From Smittia aterrima (taxonomy: Eukaryota; Arthropoda; Insecta; Diptera; Chironomidae): a DNA stretch of 64,000 nucleotides. The position numbers and the translations under genes were made by a program. Location of the stretch: NCBI GenBank assembly GCA_033063855.1, contig CP093831.1, forward strand, positions 16,058,001 through 16,122,000. The letters are read 5' to 3'. This document shows positions 22,590 through 34,700 of this stretch, one piece after another. The stretch's first letter is position 1. Each line of letters starts with the position of its first letter. The notes under the pieces are model-generated. The model saw only the letters and a list, made by a program, of their open reading frames with translations. It was not told the origin of the DNA and did no database searches.

Positions 22590-24207
22590 ATGCGCACAAA
22601 CAGACCGCCGACTATGGCAGAGGAAATGGGTTTGGGACCTAAAAAGACGTTCCTCGTTCTCTTCACGGTGGTTGGATGCATAGCAATACTCTTTCCGAAA
22701 ATTTTCTATCCCATGATTGTGGGCCCGGCACTTGGAAAGGACAGCAATCGACAATTGAGTGAGTTTTCGCGAAATATTTTAGAAAAACTTTCCCAGCTCA
22801 ACATGTTTTGAAATTCAAGCAGATCTCCTCAAACAAGAGAGACCAGCGCATTTGAACGATGTTGTTCATCCAGGAATGCAGGAGAGAGGTCGAGCGATTC
22901 CTCCTCATTCAGTGCCAATCATTGAACGACCTGGTCATCCTGGTGGACTTCCACCAAGGCCAGGAATTATCGAAAGACGAGTAAGATCTAACAAATTGGA
23001 ATGTACTAAATCTCAATAAATGACTAAAACGTTCGGATTTTTTAGCCTGGAAGTCCTTTAGTTCAAGGGCAGCCTGGACCAAATATGCGAGCTGCCGCAT
23101 TCCAAGCTCAACAGCAGCATCAGCAGAAAACTCAGGGAGCGACTTCATTTATCATGCCGATCTACACTTTGGGAATCGTTGCTTTCTTCGTTTTCACAAT
23201 TGTAAAGATCGTCATGAAGAAGGTCAACAAAGAGAAGACGACTCCACATTACCTGAATCAGACCCGATCTTCGTCGAGAAAGTGTTTAAACAAGTTCAGA
23301 ATGATCCCAAGAAGAAATTAGGTGAGTTCATTGATTATTTTTGCTTTCGGAAGTCGAAACTTGTAGTCTCTGAAATTCTTACTTCATTTCTTTCAACGCA
23401 AAACTAAAATTTGCTCTCAGGATGGAAAGATCACAACGCAAGTAAGATTCGAATCCACGAGAAAATTCAATTGCACTATTCCAACTACACAACTTGCACT
23501 TCCCATCGAATCCAATTCGGAATACTTTTGAAAAGTTAGAGTAGCTCATGAAATTTTTTAATAAAATATCTTTTCTAATGATTGCACTTTCATTTCAGTT
23601 TACACTGCAATTCAAGGAATTATCGATGCAACGAACGATCAGTTGAAGGAGATTGAAACCAACTGTGCTGAAACAAATGAAGTGAGTTTATAAGATTATT
23701 ACTTTAGGATACAGATGATCTAATAAAACTTTCATTTCAAGGAGCACTTCGACAACCAAAATCCAGGGTAAACCGAAAGTCGACGCACCAAAATCGGTTG
23801 GCTCGGAAGATTCCGATTCTGACGCTCGAGTTGCATCTGACGAGCTCATGAAAGTTGAAGACGATGAAGACAAAGAAAATGTTCCAACAGAAAAAGAATT
23901 GGAATTCGAGAAGCGTCTCCATCATCTCAAAGAAGCTATGCACATCAAATCGGTCGAGAACGACGAAAATTCAGATTTAAAATCAATTTTCCTCGAAGGT
24001 GAACTTCCTCACGATCCACAAATCTTAGTTTCAGCAACAGAAACAGAAACGAAGACAGAAAGAATCCCAAGCTTTGTAAAAGATGTAGCTGACGATGAAG
24101 CCGTGATCCTCAGTGGAAAAATGACGATTTCTTTAATAAGTTACAATGACGAGGACAAGAATGGAGTGACCGAAGGAGATCACGCGACAACGAACAACGT
24201 CGCTTAG
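22590..24207 (+). CDS. RIC3: RIC-3, nicotinic acetylcholine receptor chaperone (frame interrupted twice)
   Basis: RIC-3 is an ER protein that assists assembly and surface delivery of nicotinic acetylcholine receptors. Exons: 22590-22758, 22823-22980, 23046-23321, 23421-23441 (21-base microexon), 23599-23681 and 23742-24207. The N-terminus carries the family hallmark MGLGPKKTFLVLFTVVGCIA and FPKIFYPMIVGP (first membrane segment). A Pro-rich linker and a second segment (IMPIYTLGIVAFFVFTIVKI) follow, then LPESDPIFVEKVFKQVQNDP, the GWKDHN microexon, the coiled-coil start (YTAIQGIIDATNDQLKEIE), and an acidic Glu-rich C-terminus. The frame through the second membrane segment does not continue into LPESDP; it appears one base short near 23230. 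The junction into the last exon is also out of phase for the long C-terminal frame. Candidates are assembly indels, unannotated splicing or decay. Codon-level conservation of all parts argues against an old pseudogene. Confidence 0.8.
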
Positions 24208-25226
24208 AGCTTTGAAGTTTAAACTTATCATTTGGAGTAGATTTAGACTCAAGTGACCCAAAGATTCCCAAATCGAACAAGCTCATCTGAAATTTCGAAG
24301 CAAAATCTTTTTCTTAGGCCAAATTTTTCATAAGAATTTTTACTTCCGATCAAGGACACTGAAGCTGTCGTCGCCGTGTTTTCTCGATATTAAAACAGTT
24401 TTTCTGTTGTTGTTAAACTTTATTGTTTTCTAGCCGCATTGACGAGATATGCAGCCCAGTATTCACAAGCCAATAATACGATTCTAATAAAAAGAACGAT
24501 AAAAAGTCAAGAAAATTGAATTTAATTGAAGAGTTTTGAGACATTTCAGGAAAGTTTTCACGAAATTTCCATCAAGTCCTTGAAGATGAGAAATAATTGG
24601 ATCGGAAATTTGAAACGATCTTCAAACTTTATCGAAAATAATTAAGATTTTGTATACAGTTTCAGAATCTCTTACCGTCTTCACTTAAGAGATGAATAAT
24701 TAATTTTCATTGGATTTCGAAGCCAATATCTAGTCAAGATTTCACTTTACACAAGTTCAATGACTTTAGTTTTCAACATTAATGATTCAATAATTTCCTA
24801 GATATCCAAATCTCAAATTCCTCATTTGTTTTATTAATTATTGAATCAACAGAAAACTTCTCATCTTTAAAACACTTTAATGAAGCAAATAAGCAGAAAA
24901 TAATTAAAATAATTTCAAAGTTTTGCGACATTTTTTTTCGACGATGGATTAAAACTGAAGGAAACTTGTTGACTCGCTAAGCTTAACAAATTGCGTGAAA
25001 TTAATTTTCTCTGAAGTTTGTGAAAATTTAAAATATTTATTTCCCCATTTTCGTAATCGAATTAATAGTTTTTATTTTGGAGTCAAATGTGAAATGTGAA
25101 AGAACACAAACTTTCTGGGATATTTTATTATTTACAAAAATCAATTAATATGGACCGTCGATGTTTCTCAGCGTTTCCAGTTGATTGAAGCAAATTGTTC
25201 AGCGTTTTGTTGGGAAAAGTGGAAAT
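24208..25226. other. RIC-3 / Pdf convergent 3' region
   Basis: No coding sequence seen. AATAAA at 24486-24491 (plus) can end RIC-3, and tttatt at 25124-25129 (AATAAA on minus) can end Pdf about 100 bases after its stop. Confidence 0.55.
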
Positions 25227-25589
25227 TTACTTTCCTGCTGATTCCATGTTTTTCGGTAAGCCCAGGAGAGAGTTAATCAGCTCGGAATTTCTTTTCGATG
25301 GAGGAACTAACCACGATTTGAAATTATCGTTGTAGGATGGATAAATGTGGTTTGGTTGATAAGGACTTATGGGCCAATAGTTTGGTTGGGAAATTGCGGC
25401 AATCGGAATCACTCCTTGGTAATCTTGGTCGTACTGTGAATTAATCCGTGAATAAACATTCAACGAAGCCCACAAAAATTTATTAACACTCACATAGTAC
25501 GGCTCATCACCGGTGAGAGGCATCGTGCAACAGAATTCAAGAATCTGAAGGACGAATAAAACTTTTAACAAATCGCTACACTTCACCAT
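25227..25589 (-). CDS. Pdf: Pigment-dispersing factor precursor
   Basis: Precursor of the circadian neuropeptide PDF, released by clock neurons and acting on a class B GPCR. The ORF is 120 codons, or 100 if a 60-base intron (25434-25493, GTGAGT...TTCACAG) is removed. A hydrophobic signal peptide (KVLFVLQILEFCC) is followed by a PDF-associated peptide region rich in Tyr, Pro and Asn. Then comes dibasic KR, and the mature peptide NSELINSLLGLPKNMESA, followed by Gly (amide donor) and Lys, then stop. Mature length is 18 residues, as expected, with a predicted C-terminal amide. The LGLPK core resembles the form in many insects, while NM before the last residues resembles Drosophila (LSLPKNMNDA). 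Processing needs a prohormone convertase, a carboxypeptidase and amidation. A TATA/Inr promoter lies 62-95 bases upstream. Confidence 0.95.
   Translation of the reverse strand: MVKCSDLLKVLFVLQILEFCCTMPLTGDEPYYVSVNKFLWASLNVYSRINSQYDQDYQGVIPIAAISQPNYWPISPYQPNHIYPSYNDNFKSWLVPPSKRNSELINSLLGLPKNMESAGK
25434..25493 (-). other. 60-base frame-preserving, stop-free intron of Pdf
   Basis: Minus-strand GTGAGTGTTAAT...AATTCACAG. Strong donor and acceptor, a length divisible by three, and no stop in frame. Splicing joins DEPYY to YDQDYQG; retention adds 20 residues to the PDF-associated peptide only. Confidence 0.65.
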
Positions 25590-25650
25590 TTTTATTTCTA
25601 TCTCAGTAAAATCAGTAACGACTGATTGCGATTATTCTCGAATTACAAGT

Positions 25651-25684
25651 GACTGATATACGCTGAGTTCTTCATCAATTTATA
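25651..25684 (-). promoter_or_regulatory. Pdf core promoter (TATA box and initiator)
   Basis: On the minus strand TATAAA lies at 25684-25679 and TCAGTC (arthropod initiator) at 25656-25651, placing +1 at about 25654, 30 bases after the start of the TATA box. The predicted 5' UTR is about 64 bases. I saw no CACGTG E-box in the adjacent kilobase. Confidence 0.75.
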
Positions 25685-25689
25685 GCAAA

Positions 25690-26776
25690 TCTTATCAAAG
25701 AGGATACACGTTGTGATGCACACACAATCACACGATATTGTTAAATGAAATGCCAATTGCCTCGAACAACTGCGATCTGTTTGTGAGAGTCGGTGACAAA
25801 ACAAAAATAGCTGATTATGTTAAAGGATGAGTTTGTGAGCTCATATAAACGTCATGTCGCGACTAATCTGCCGAAAGGTTTACTGCCGCTAGTCTTCCTG
25901 TGAAAGTCTATCAACGCATGGACAAAGCAAAAGTAAATATTTGCGTAGAATTTATTGGCCAGAGAGGATTTAAAGCATTTAGGTTTTTATGACTTTGACA
26001 TCCCCAGTCAGCAACATCTCTTTTCATCACAAAGACGCATCGCCGTCATTCGTCGAATTCAACATCCCGCTGACTTCAAATTATGCGAAATGATGCAATA
26101 AGAAAGATTTGTTATTTATAATCACTGGCGACGGAGCGATTCTTTGTCGTCAATGAATAGACAAGACTTCAAAGACGTTAAGTACAATTACGCAAATTGA
26201 TTCCGTCATATACGAAGCAGATTTCCTTGTTATCAACATTCATTTAGACTGCTGGAAAAATTGACGATTCACCTGTGGCATATAATACGTTATTGTTGCT
26301 TTGGATTATGCAATAAAATTGCACGCAACAGTTTTACATTGCGTCGCACCGCAATTTGTCGAATATAGAAGCAGCACCTGAGGATTGGTTTAGTTCTTCA
26401 ATAAAATTCAGTTTAATTTGTTTTGGAAACATAATTCAGTTTATTACATTTATTTTGTTATCAGTTACAATTGAAGGATCGCCATTCGTCGTCATTTATC
26501 AAATCGCTCACTTTTATGATGATTTCTGCCAGATGGATAACGGAATAAAATAAAGTTGAAATATATGTAAGTTAGATTATTCGCATCATATCGACTGCGA
26601 AAGTAGAAAGGAAAGCTTAATATCATTCTTGTGTTCGGTTTGCGCTCGCGGAGTAATCATCGGCACATGTGCCTGATAAAATATCAATAAAAAATAAATA
26701 AATAACTTCGTATAAAGTGTTTCGTCTCTATTAGCTTCATGCTTCTGCTTTTATCAGTTGTTGCTTTCGTTTCGAA
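25690..26776. other. Intergenic region upstream of Pdf and downstream of ClC-c
   Basis: About 1.1 kb, AT-rich, no recognised gene. It probably carries Pdf regulatory sequence. The small open frame at 26356-26553 has no coding features. Confidence 0.5.
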
Positions 26777-26782
26777 TTTATT
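26777..26782 (-). terminator. Polyadenylation signal of ClC-c
   Basis: AATAAA on the minus strand, 45 bases after the ClC-c stop codon. Confidence 0.6.
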
Positions 26783-26826
26783 GTTTCACAAAATGAAAAA
26801 AAAACTTTTCTATTCGTATAAGTAAT

Positions 26827-29491
26827 CTAATTAAATAAAATCGTGCTTGGATCTTCATTATCCATCTTTTTTACATGTCTCAGAACATCCTTTTTGGTGA
26901 TGACGCCAAGGAGTCGTCTGTAAGATTAGAAAAGTTTTCGTCAGAATTTATTCGAGATGAAACTTTAAAGCAAAAGCTTACCCGTTATGCGTCACTAGAG
27001 TCTGGCGAAGTCCCAACTTCCGGAACATGTCAACAACAGTCTCCATTGGCGTAGAGTCTGTAACTGTGATCGGAGCCATGTCAAGAATTTTCTTTAATTT
27101 GAGCGGCGTTGGCCCGAGATTCTGGACTGGCGTGTTGTTGGTGAAGATCACAAGCGATTGATTGGTAATTCCATCGAAAGATCTCTTGGCGTTTGCTGAA
27201 AAGACAATCAAAATTTAATTGACATTGGTCAAGGTTTGCCATTAACACTTACATATTGCCAAGTTCAAATCTTTTCTTAGAACGAATCCAACCAGATATT
27301 GATTTTCGCGTGACACCACAACAGGATATCCGTTATGTTCTGTATCCTTCAGTAGAACTTCTAGATCATCTACTGTCATTGAATCTTGAGTTATCACCGA
27401 AAGTCCCTCATTACGTCTGTTCAAGGTTAATTTAAAATAAATAAATTGCGTAACAAATAATTTGTTTTCTTCTTACTTTGGTTCCATCACGTCACCTGCA
27501 AGCGTTGTGTGTTGGAATTCATCTTTACTGTCGAGGAACGGATAACCGTTTAGCGCTATGTGAGCGTCGTAGATGCCTTGACGTCCTAGCGCATCGCCAA
27601 CCCATTTCGATGCCATCGCAGCAGCCATTAGAGGAACGATATATCTCACCCCACCTGTCAGTTCAAACATTATCACAACTAACGATACTGTCATTCTCGT
27701 AACTCCTCCTAGAACTGCTGCAGCGCCAACCATTGCATAGAGACCTGGCTGAATGCAATCGACGCCTGTAGTACACTCTCCAGAAAATATCCAGTTCTTT
27801 GGATAATTGTAAGCGAGTTGTTCCATTCCAATTCCAACGATTCTGCCGACAATCGCTCCAAGACAAAGCGATGGAATGAACAAACCGCAAGGAACTTTAA
27901 TACCGAACGTAAAGATCGTCATGATAAGCTTGATGATCAACGCAAGAACAAGAAGCCAAATGGCTTTGTAAACTCCTGGGCCAGCAGCCGCAATTTCAAT
28001 CGCTTGATTGACATTTGTGAAATTTCTGTTGTAGTCGCTAAAAATTGCAAAATAAAAAAATTAATCAGCAAACAAAGGAATTCAGAACAAAATGAATGAC
28101 TCACCATATTGGGTCGTCACTTGAGATTCCGCATTGACTGAAGAGAAGAAAGATGAGCTCACTAGTATTCATTCGAGTGTAAGGATTCGGGAAAGCGATG
28201 ACTGCGGTAATGAGTGTGACACAGAGAACTTCAGCGACTGGATATTGTCCAAGTTTGCTGTGTTTACGGAATTTGCACCAGAAGATGTTTGCTTTAATGA
28301 AAAGCGTTCCGATGCATCCACCAATGATTCCAAGTCCAATGAAAGGAATCAATTCAATGAAGATCCATGGCTTATTGTACTCAACGAAGAAGAGCACGGA
28401 ATGTTCATTGCCAAATGGATTAATCGATCGTAGGATGAAAGCTGCGATGAGAGCACAGAAGAATGATCGCCAGAGGGTCTTGAGCGGGAAGTAATAAGAA
28501 ACTTCTTCCAAGCTGAACAGTACGCCTCCTATAGGTGCACCAAAAGCAACCGAAACTCCAGCCGCTGCTGCTGCTGATAATATTTCACGTTTCTTCGCTT
28601 CATTCCGCCCATATTTTGGAAAGAGATAAGCAAGAATGTTTCCAACGCAGCTTGCAATGTGAACCATTGGACCCTCTTTTCCAAGACTGAGACCAGCTGA
28701 CACTGACAAGATGATGCCTACAGACTTGATGATGAGCGTCCACTTGCCTAAATATCCTCGAATAATAAACCCAGAGAGAATGGTCTTGATTTCTGGGATA
28801 CCCGAGCCGCAGGCATATGGCGCAAAGTTCTTGACGAGAAGAGCGGCAAGTGTCGAGAACAACATCGCCCAGAATATGTAGAACAGGTAGGACATGAGAT
28901 ATGCACCAAAACCGCTCCTTGAGCTTATCATAAACTCCGACCAGGTGAGCCACTAAAATAAAAATGCGCAATAGTTTAATAACAATGAAATCTTTTGCAA
29001 GTAATTGAATTAACCTGTGAGCAATTTCCACTGTCGAATGATGTCTCGTTTGATGACCAACAACATTGTTCTCTGTTCAGCCAGAAGGCTTGTGGGCATA
29101 TGCCGAACTTCAGATCCGTCATCCAACTCGCTCCGATATCAATCACACCAGCCACACATCCCGTCACTATACCGACGAGTAACACACACAGCCAACCTGA
29201 CAATGCATCATGAGCTCCCTGTAAAGATCAAGATTGCCATTTAATTTGGGTCAGATCCAGATGTGACGAAGGTGAATCACTTTTTTTTGTTGTTGTTTCT
29301 AATCTTACCTTTACGAGCTCCCACAAAGAATGTTTTCTCTTTTTCACTATGTGACGATGCCTCATTCGATCACGGGCCAGATCCCGTTGCCAGTCTATCG
29401 TGTGAAAATCGGAATAACCCGAGAATCCAACTGCACCTTCCTCTTCATTGGCATTTACACCAATCCCAAAACTATCTCTATCCTCCATCAT
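26827..29491 (-). CDS. ClC-c: CLC-3/4/5-type Cl-/H+ exchanger
   Basis: Endosomal 2Cl-/H+ antiporter of the ClC-3/4/5 branch. Seven coding exons on minus: 29309-29491, 29015-29218, 28105-28952, 27477-28037, 27253-27416, 26982-27195 and 26827-26917. They give 754 residues, all in phase and close to the family length. The N-terminus carries YSDFHTIDWQRDLARDR, shared with ClC-3. CLC signatures: GSGIPE (178-183), GKEGP with the gating glutamate E222, and SLEEVSYYFP with the proton glutamate E279 (spacing of 57 as in ClC-5). GIKVPCGLFIPS and the LFELTGG-like block follow. Two CBS domains end the protein (VITQDSMTVDDLEVLLKDT; DMAPITVTDSTPMETVVDMF, GVITKKDVLRHVKKM). Both glutamates point to an exchanger rather than a channel. 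The start pairs two adjacent ATGs (29491 and 29488). It is divergent from the nephrin gene, with 2.2 kb between. Confidence 0.95.
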
Positions 29492-31733
29492 AATGAAGCT
29501 TTCTTATGTTTATTCACTTTTTAGCTTAACATTTAGGGCAAATTATAGAGAATATTTTAATTTATAATTTCTTTCTGCTTTTTTTTTGCTGACAAATTTG
29601 ACTAAAACCCTTTGTATCCTATTCGATATTATTTTGATTCATTGAAAACGTCCGTGCGATATTTTGGAACGAACAGAGGCTCTAACTTATCAAAGAAGAT
29701 TTGCTATTAAATCTGATAACAAGAAAACGTACGAAGCTTAGGTTGTCACAAGTTAAATAATTTCCCGGCATTCGACATAGAAGATTTCATTGCAAAATAA
29801 CATCGCACGCTCTAGTCAGTTAATAACGGGAAAGATCTCAACAGCATTCAAATTCTATTGGAAGTCTGGAACGAATGTAGAAGAATGTGAGTTGAGTAAT
29901 TTTGAGAATCTCGTTTTCAGTTGCAAAGGAACGTTCGAATCGAGTAAACGTCGATGCGCGCCAACAATGGATAAGAAAAATCGATAATAGGACTGAAAAA
30001 AATCTCCCAAAAAAGTTTTTCTCAGATGCTGGAAAAGTTAAAATTTGTGAAAAGTCGTTTGTTACGATTGTTTTAAGCAGTAGATATTTTAAATGTTTCG
30101 TTTTTAAAAGTGTTTTAACTCGTTCCTCAAAGAAAATAAAGTTGCAACAGCAAAAGACTTTGAAGAAGGAAAAGCGCGAGAGAGACAGAAAATATTCCTT
30201 CTTCCTTTGGATTTCGCGATTCTGCGAGAGAGTGTGAATAAAAAGAAATTTCGCATCTCGAGGATCCATAAAAAAATAGTTACAGTGTCGTATGCATATA
30301 AAGAAAAAAAAACTTCTCCCCCGCCGACAAATTTTAATGTTCAGTGAGTGACGAATTTATCCCTCGAACGACAGGAACGATTTGAATATGTTAATTAAAC
30401 TGTAAAGCGCGTTCGAGTTAGACAGTGAATCGTACTAAAGCTTACTGACAAATTGCTTTTTGTGGTTTTGAAGTTTCGACTTTGTCGCCCCGTGAAAAAC
30501 GAAGAAGATTTCGTCGTCGTCTCCCCTACAGTCACTGATAAGAGAAAAACACAAAATTTTCTTCTCTTTTGGTGTGCGTTGAGCGAGAGGAAAAACTCAA
30601 ATGGTGGTCAATTTTCAATTTTCATCATAGCACACAAAAAAGAATTTTAACAGAGGATTCTCACATCTCCGGTCTCCATCTTTTATCATCATCCGAGAAA
30701 AAAGATTTTAACTCGTTATTTTTTCGTTTGGTTTGCTCTCGCCTTTCGTCCTCCGATCTCATCCGTGATTTCTCGACTGACGACATCAACACAACACAAC
30801 AAGAAAAGTTTATCGCCTAAAAGCCTCCCGAGACCTCACCAGACGAGAGCTGCAACAAAAACTTGTGTTAATTGTTTAAGTTTTAACATTAACTCACATC
30901 TCACCCTCCTCAATGCTCTTAGCCGAGAAAAGTGTGATAAGGAAAAGTAGATTTTTTATCCCGAACATTAATTCGTCAGTACAAGCATTTTTAACTCACT
31001 CACACATTGAGTTCTCAACCAAACAGAAATTTTAGCCAAAAAGGAAGAAAGATAAAAAAAAGCAGAAACCCAGAGACAATTAATCTTCTCGTGTACCTCG
31101 AAACTCGTAAAAAAATCATTGAGCAAGCAAATATCCATTGAAGTTCCAAGAGTGTGTTTGACGAGCTCTCGTCTATCCGTGGAAAAAGTGTGGAGAATTG
31201 TGTTTAACGATAGTTTTTCTCTGCTAAAGACCACCGCGAACCCATAAAAACATCAATTTTCGTTGAAAGAAATTGAGAACATCCGACGAGCTTTTTACTG
31301 TGGCAGTTCCAGAGAAGGCAAATCTACGAGAAAAAAACTGTTAATTATGATGTGATTGCTTTCTTTTACATAATAGATAATCAATTATAATTGATTTCGA
31401 TTCAGACCCCGTTCAAAAGAGGCACAACCAAGTGATTTTCGGTGGCTGCGAGTGCAAAGAAAAAGCAACAACAGAAGAAAAAAAGTAATAAAAATCAAAA
31501 GTAACACAAGCTCGCGAGTGAGTGAAGTGGCGAAGATTGCCGTTCTGTGGGTCAACACGAAGCGAACGAAAGCAAAAATCATAAAAATCCATTATTGGCA
31601 ACTGAAAATCATCATCAAATAATTATCGAGCCAAAAAATTGGATTACTCGAGTTGCTCGAAAACTTTTTTTCCTCGATCTCGGGCAGCGCATTACAACAA
31701 CAACTTTACCATCAGCCTGGTTATGAGATGAAT
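29492..31733 (+). other. Divergent promoter region and putative first exon of the nephrin gene
   Basis: No long coding frame. The right part (about 30.3-31.7 kb) is purine-rich and CAACAA/AAAG-rich, like a long insect 5' UTR. It ends in ATGAAT|GTAAGTACT, a near-perfect donor at 31734. Joined to the acceptor before 43632, the ATG at 31728 reads in frame (MNINRLDAK) into the signal-peptide exon. The promoter itself was not located. Confidence 0.4.
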
Positions 31734-34700
31734 GTAAGTACTTTGACCATGCTTGTGAATCCTGCTATTTCTACACCGCAGTCCTTCGCTTATCGATGGT
31801 GTCACCCGGTTCATAAAATTTCATATTTTCCCTCGTTATGTGAACTCACATTTCTTTTTCGACTTTTTATTGTTGTGGGAAAATGGGCATTTCTCGTCGA
31901 TGATGATTCAATTAAGTTTTGTGATTTAATCCGATTATTGAGCATGAGAGAAACGCTATGGCAGTTTTAGACTCTTCAGTTAAATCTGTGTTCATTTTCG
32001 ACATCGCAAGAAGCTCAAAATTGACCGAAATTCCTTATAACGATAACGTCAAAAGACACAATGAATAGAGCGATGCCGTAAGAATGCTGCGGTGACTGAC
32101 AGCATCATTAAAAATCAATCAATATTTCGTGACATCACCTTCGAATTCAATAACCGATACTGTCCAACACTTTTCAATTTGCAATGAAAGCTCTTTAATT
32201 TATTTTCCCTCCCCGTCGTCCATCTAACTGGAATAAAATGTTTTTGCTCGACTCTAAGCTCGTACTTTTTATTTGTTGTCGATGATGCACAACAGTAGAG
32301 AAGAGGACGAAGAGAGCTCACACGAAAAAAAAAACTTATAACACATATCCACAGTTCGAAGAGAATCCTGGCATACACGATAACAGAATTCCTCGATATT
32401 TTTCTCGTTTTTTGTTCACGTCACTCGCTTCTATTGGGATGGTTGTTTGAAGCAATGAAAAAAGTGAACAGAAAAAATATAATATGAAAAAAATATTGTA
32501 CATCACGTCAAATCATGCTTCCCCGAAAAAACGGCTTCCCCATTCCGCCCTCCATCAGATAAAAATACGCATCTCATACAACGATCGTCTACCAACACGA
32601 AAACAAGCATCAGCGTAAGAATAGCGTGAGCAAAGCTCTGTTCTTGTTTTTTCGGCGATGACTGTGTGCGAGAAGATGGAGAAGGACAAAAAAGCATTGC
32701 GAAAGGGATGAGGAAAGATGAAAATTGAAACATAGACAAAAGCGACAAGCAGCGAATGTGTATATGAGAATGTCTCTGATAACAGAATACACCGAGTGTG
32801 ATTGCTGAAGCATGAACGAGGGCACATTAATTCCCTCTTATAACATAGACACACACAGCCCGCCCGCCCTCTAATTGTATACCGCACGACAATTATTGAG
32901 CTTCTATTGAATAATTAATGTAGTGTGTATGAGCTGTACAGTAATCTCGAGGATCTTTGTTCGTTACCCGTCTACTACGTTTCTGCTACTGCTACTGGCG
33001 AGAGCAATAGTTCCACCATTGAAAAGCGAGAGGAAAATATCGACGATGATGTCACTTGTATCTAAAGCTCACTAAACCTTTAAAGCTTTCAGTTGACTCA
33101 GCTCTCATCTATTCCCAGATTACAAGTACGAAGAACAAAGTGTAAAACGTGAACGGAAAAGAAAGAGATAAAAACAAGTGATGAGAGGGTGAAGATTTTT
33201 TTTTTGAATGGCAGCTTGTCTGAATAAGCGTTTGTAGGATCACACCGGCACAGTCAAGGAAAGCGAAGGAGCATGAAAATCATAATCAGATTGAAGTGAG
33301 CCGGGGCGTGTTGAATATGATAGAAAAATACTATTTTTCTGAAGGATTTTCCATTGTGAATTAACAGCATAGTTTTTGAAGAGTTGAGAAGAAGGAAAGG
33401 AACGGCAATTGCGGCTGTTAGCACTAAAGATTTTTTTTCTTCTATTATTTCGCCTTTTTCCTATACTATGGAACTTCAACCCCGCAATAGCAACGACGAG
33501 ATGCGATGGAAGTGATTAAATCCAAACTCTTTTTCTGTGTGTTCTGTGCGACAAACGAGAGGCTCTCTATGCCTCGTCTTGTGTACGTAGTGCTCAACAC
33601 AAGAGCTTGAAGGAAAAGCAAACCAAACACAAAATTTACACAAATGGGAGCTGGAACGGTCTTTATTCTAAATTATTTTTTATGGAGATTTGCGATTAAA
33701 TATAAAAAAAGCTCTTTTGAGCCTTTTGTTTATTCGACTCGCTTGTTTCCTTTGTTAATTGATTTTTTATTGCACATCATGGGCAGACATTGAGATTCAA
33801 ATAAAACGAAATGAGAAAAGGAGAGAAACGATGCGGTCAGCATGTGAATAGACTCGGACTTAATGCAAGTTGGAGAGAGGGGAGAGGGCAGATGATGCAA
33901 CTTTCAGACGAGAACGAAAACGAAAATTCATAAATTCTGCATTTTATCGATTTTTCATTCACTCGCTTCATTCACATGTCATTCCCCTCGAACATCGCTT
34001 TAAATAATCTCTTTTTACTGCAATCCACCCACTTTTGTGCGCGCTCTGTTCTCACTCCGTATCTCTCCTAGACCTCGCCAGCTTTTACTATTGGTCCGTC
34101 TATTGCATTCACATATCGCCCCGACTCTATCCCCCAATAAATAACGTAATGCTCATGGATCATGGCGCAACGGAAAGAAAAGTGAAAAATGAAAGAAAAT
34201 TCTTTTTCTTTTTTTTTACAAAAATGCAATTTTCTCTGTGAATAATTTTTTCTCTCCAACTCACTCTCTCTTGCCGGGGAAGCATATAAAAAAGCTGAAA
34301 ACAAATATTTATTGTAATTTGTGCAGCTTTCATTTGCCATCTCCATTCATCCCGAAAAATGAGCGAAGAGACGTGGAAGCGGAAGACGAATTTGATGGCG
34401 GGAAGAAATGATACTTCATACCAATTTTTTCGAATCATTCGAATGCACTTCCAAGTTGCAACATTCTCTGCAAAGTTCTTCTATTGCTTTCACTCAATGT
34501 CGTTTCGAATCGAGTCTAGATAGATTTTCCAATTTTCTCTCGACTTCTTTGTATTGATCATTTTGAAAATAAGTTTCAAGAAGATTGCAGAGTCCAAGAG
34601 GAAACGGACGCGACCGGGTGAACGGGTAGGGCAAGGAAAGCTCTGATTGCACTTGCTTCAACAATTTGCACTCATCTCTCTCTCTCTGACTTGCTTCAAC

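Noticed and set aside
26356..26553. 65-codon frame between Pdf and ClC-c
   Set aside because: No start context, domain or conservation cue; short and AT-rich.
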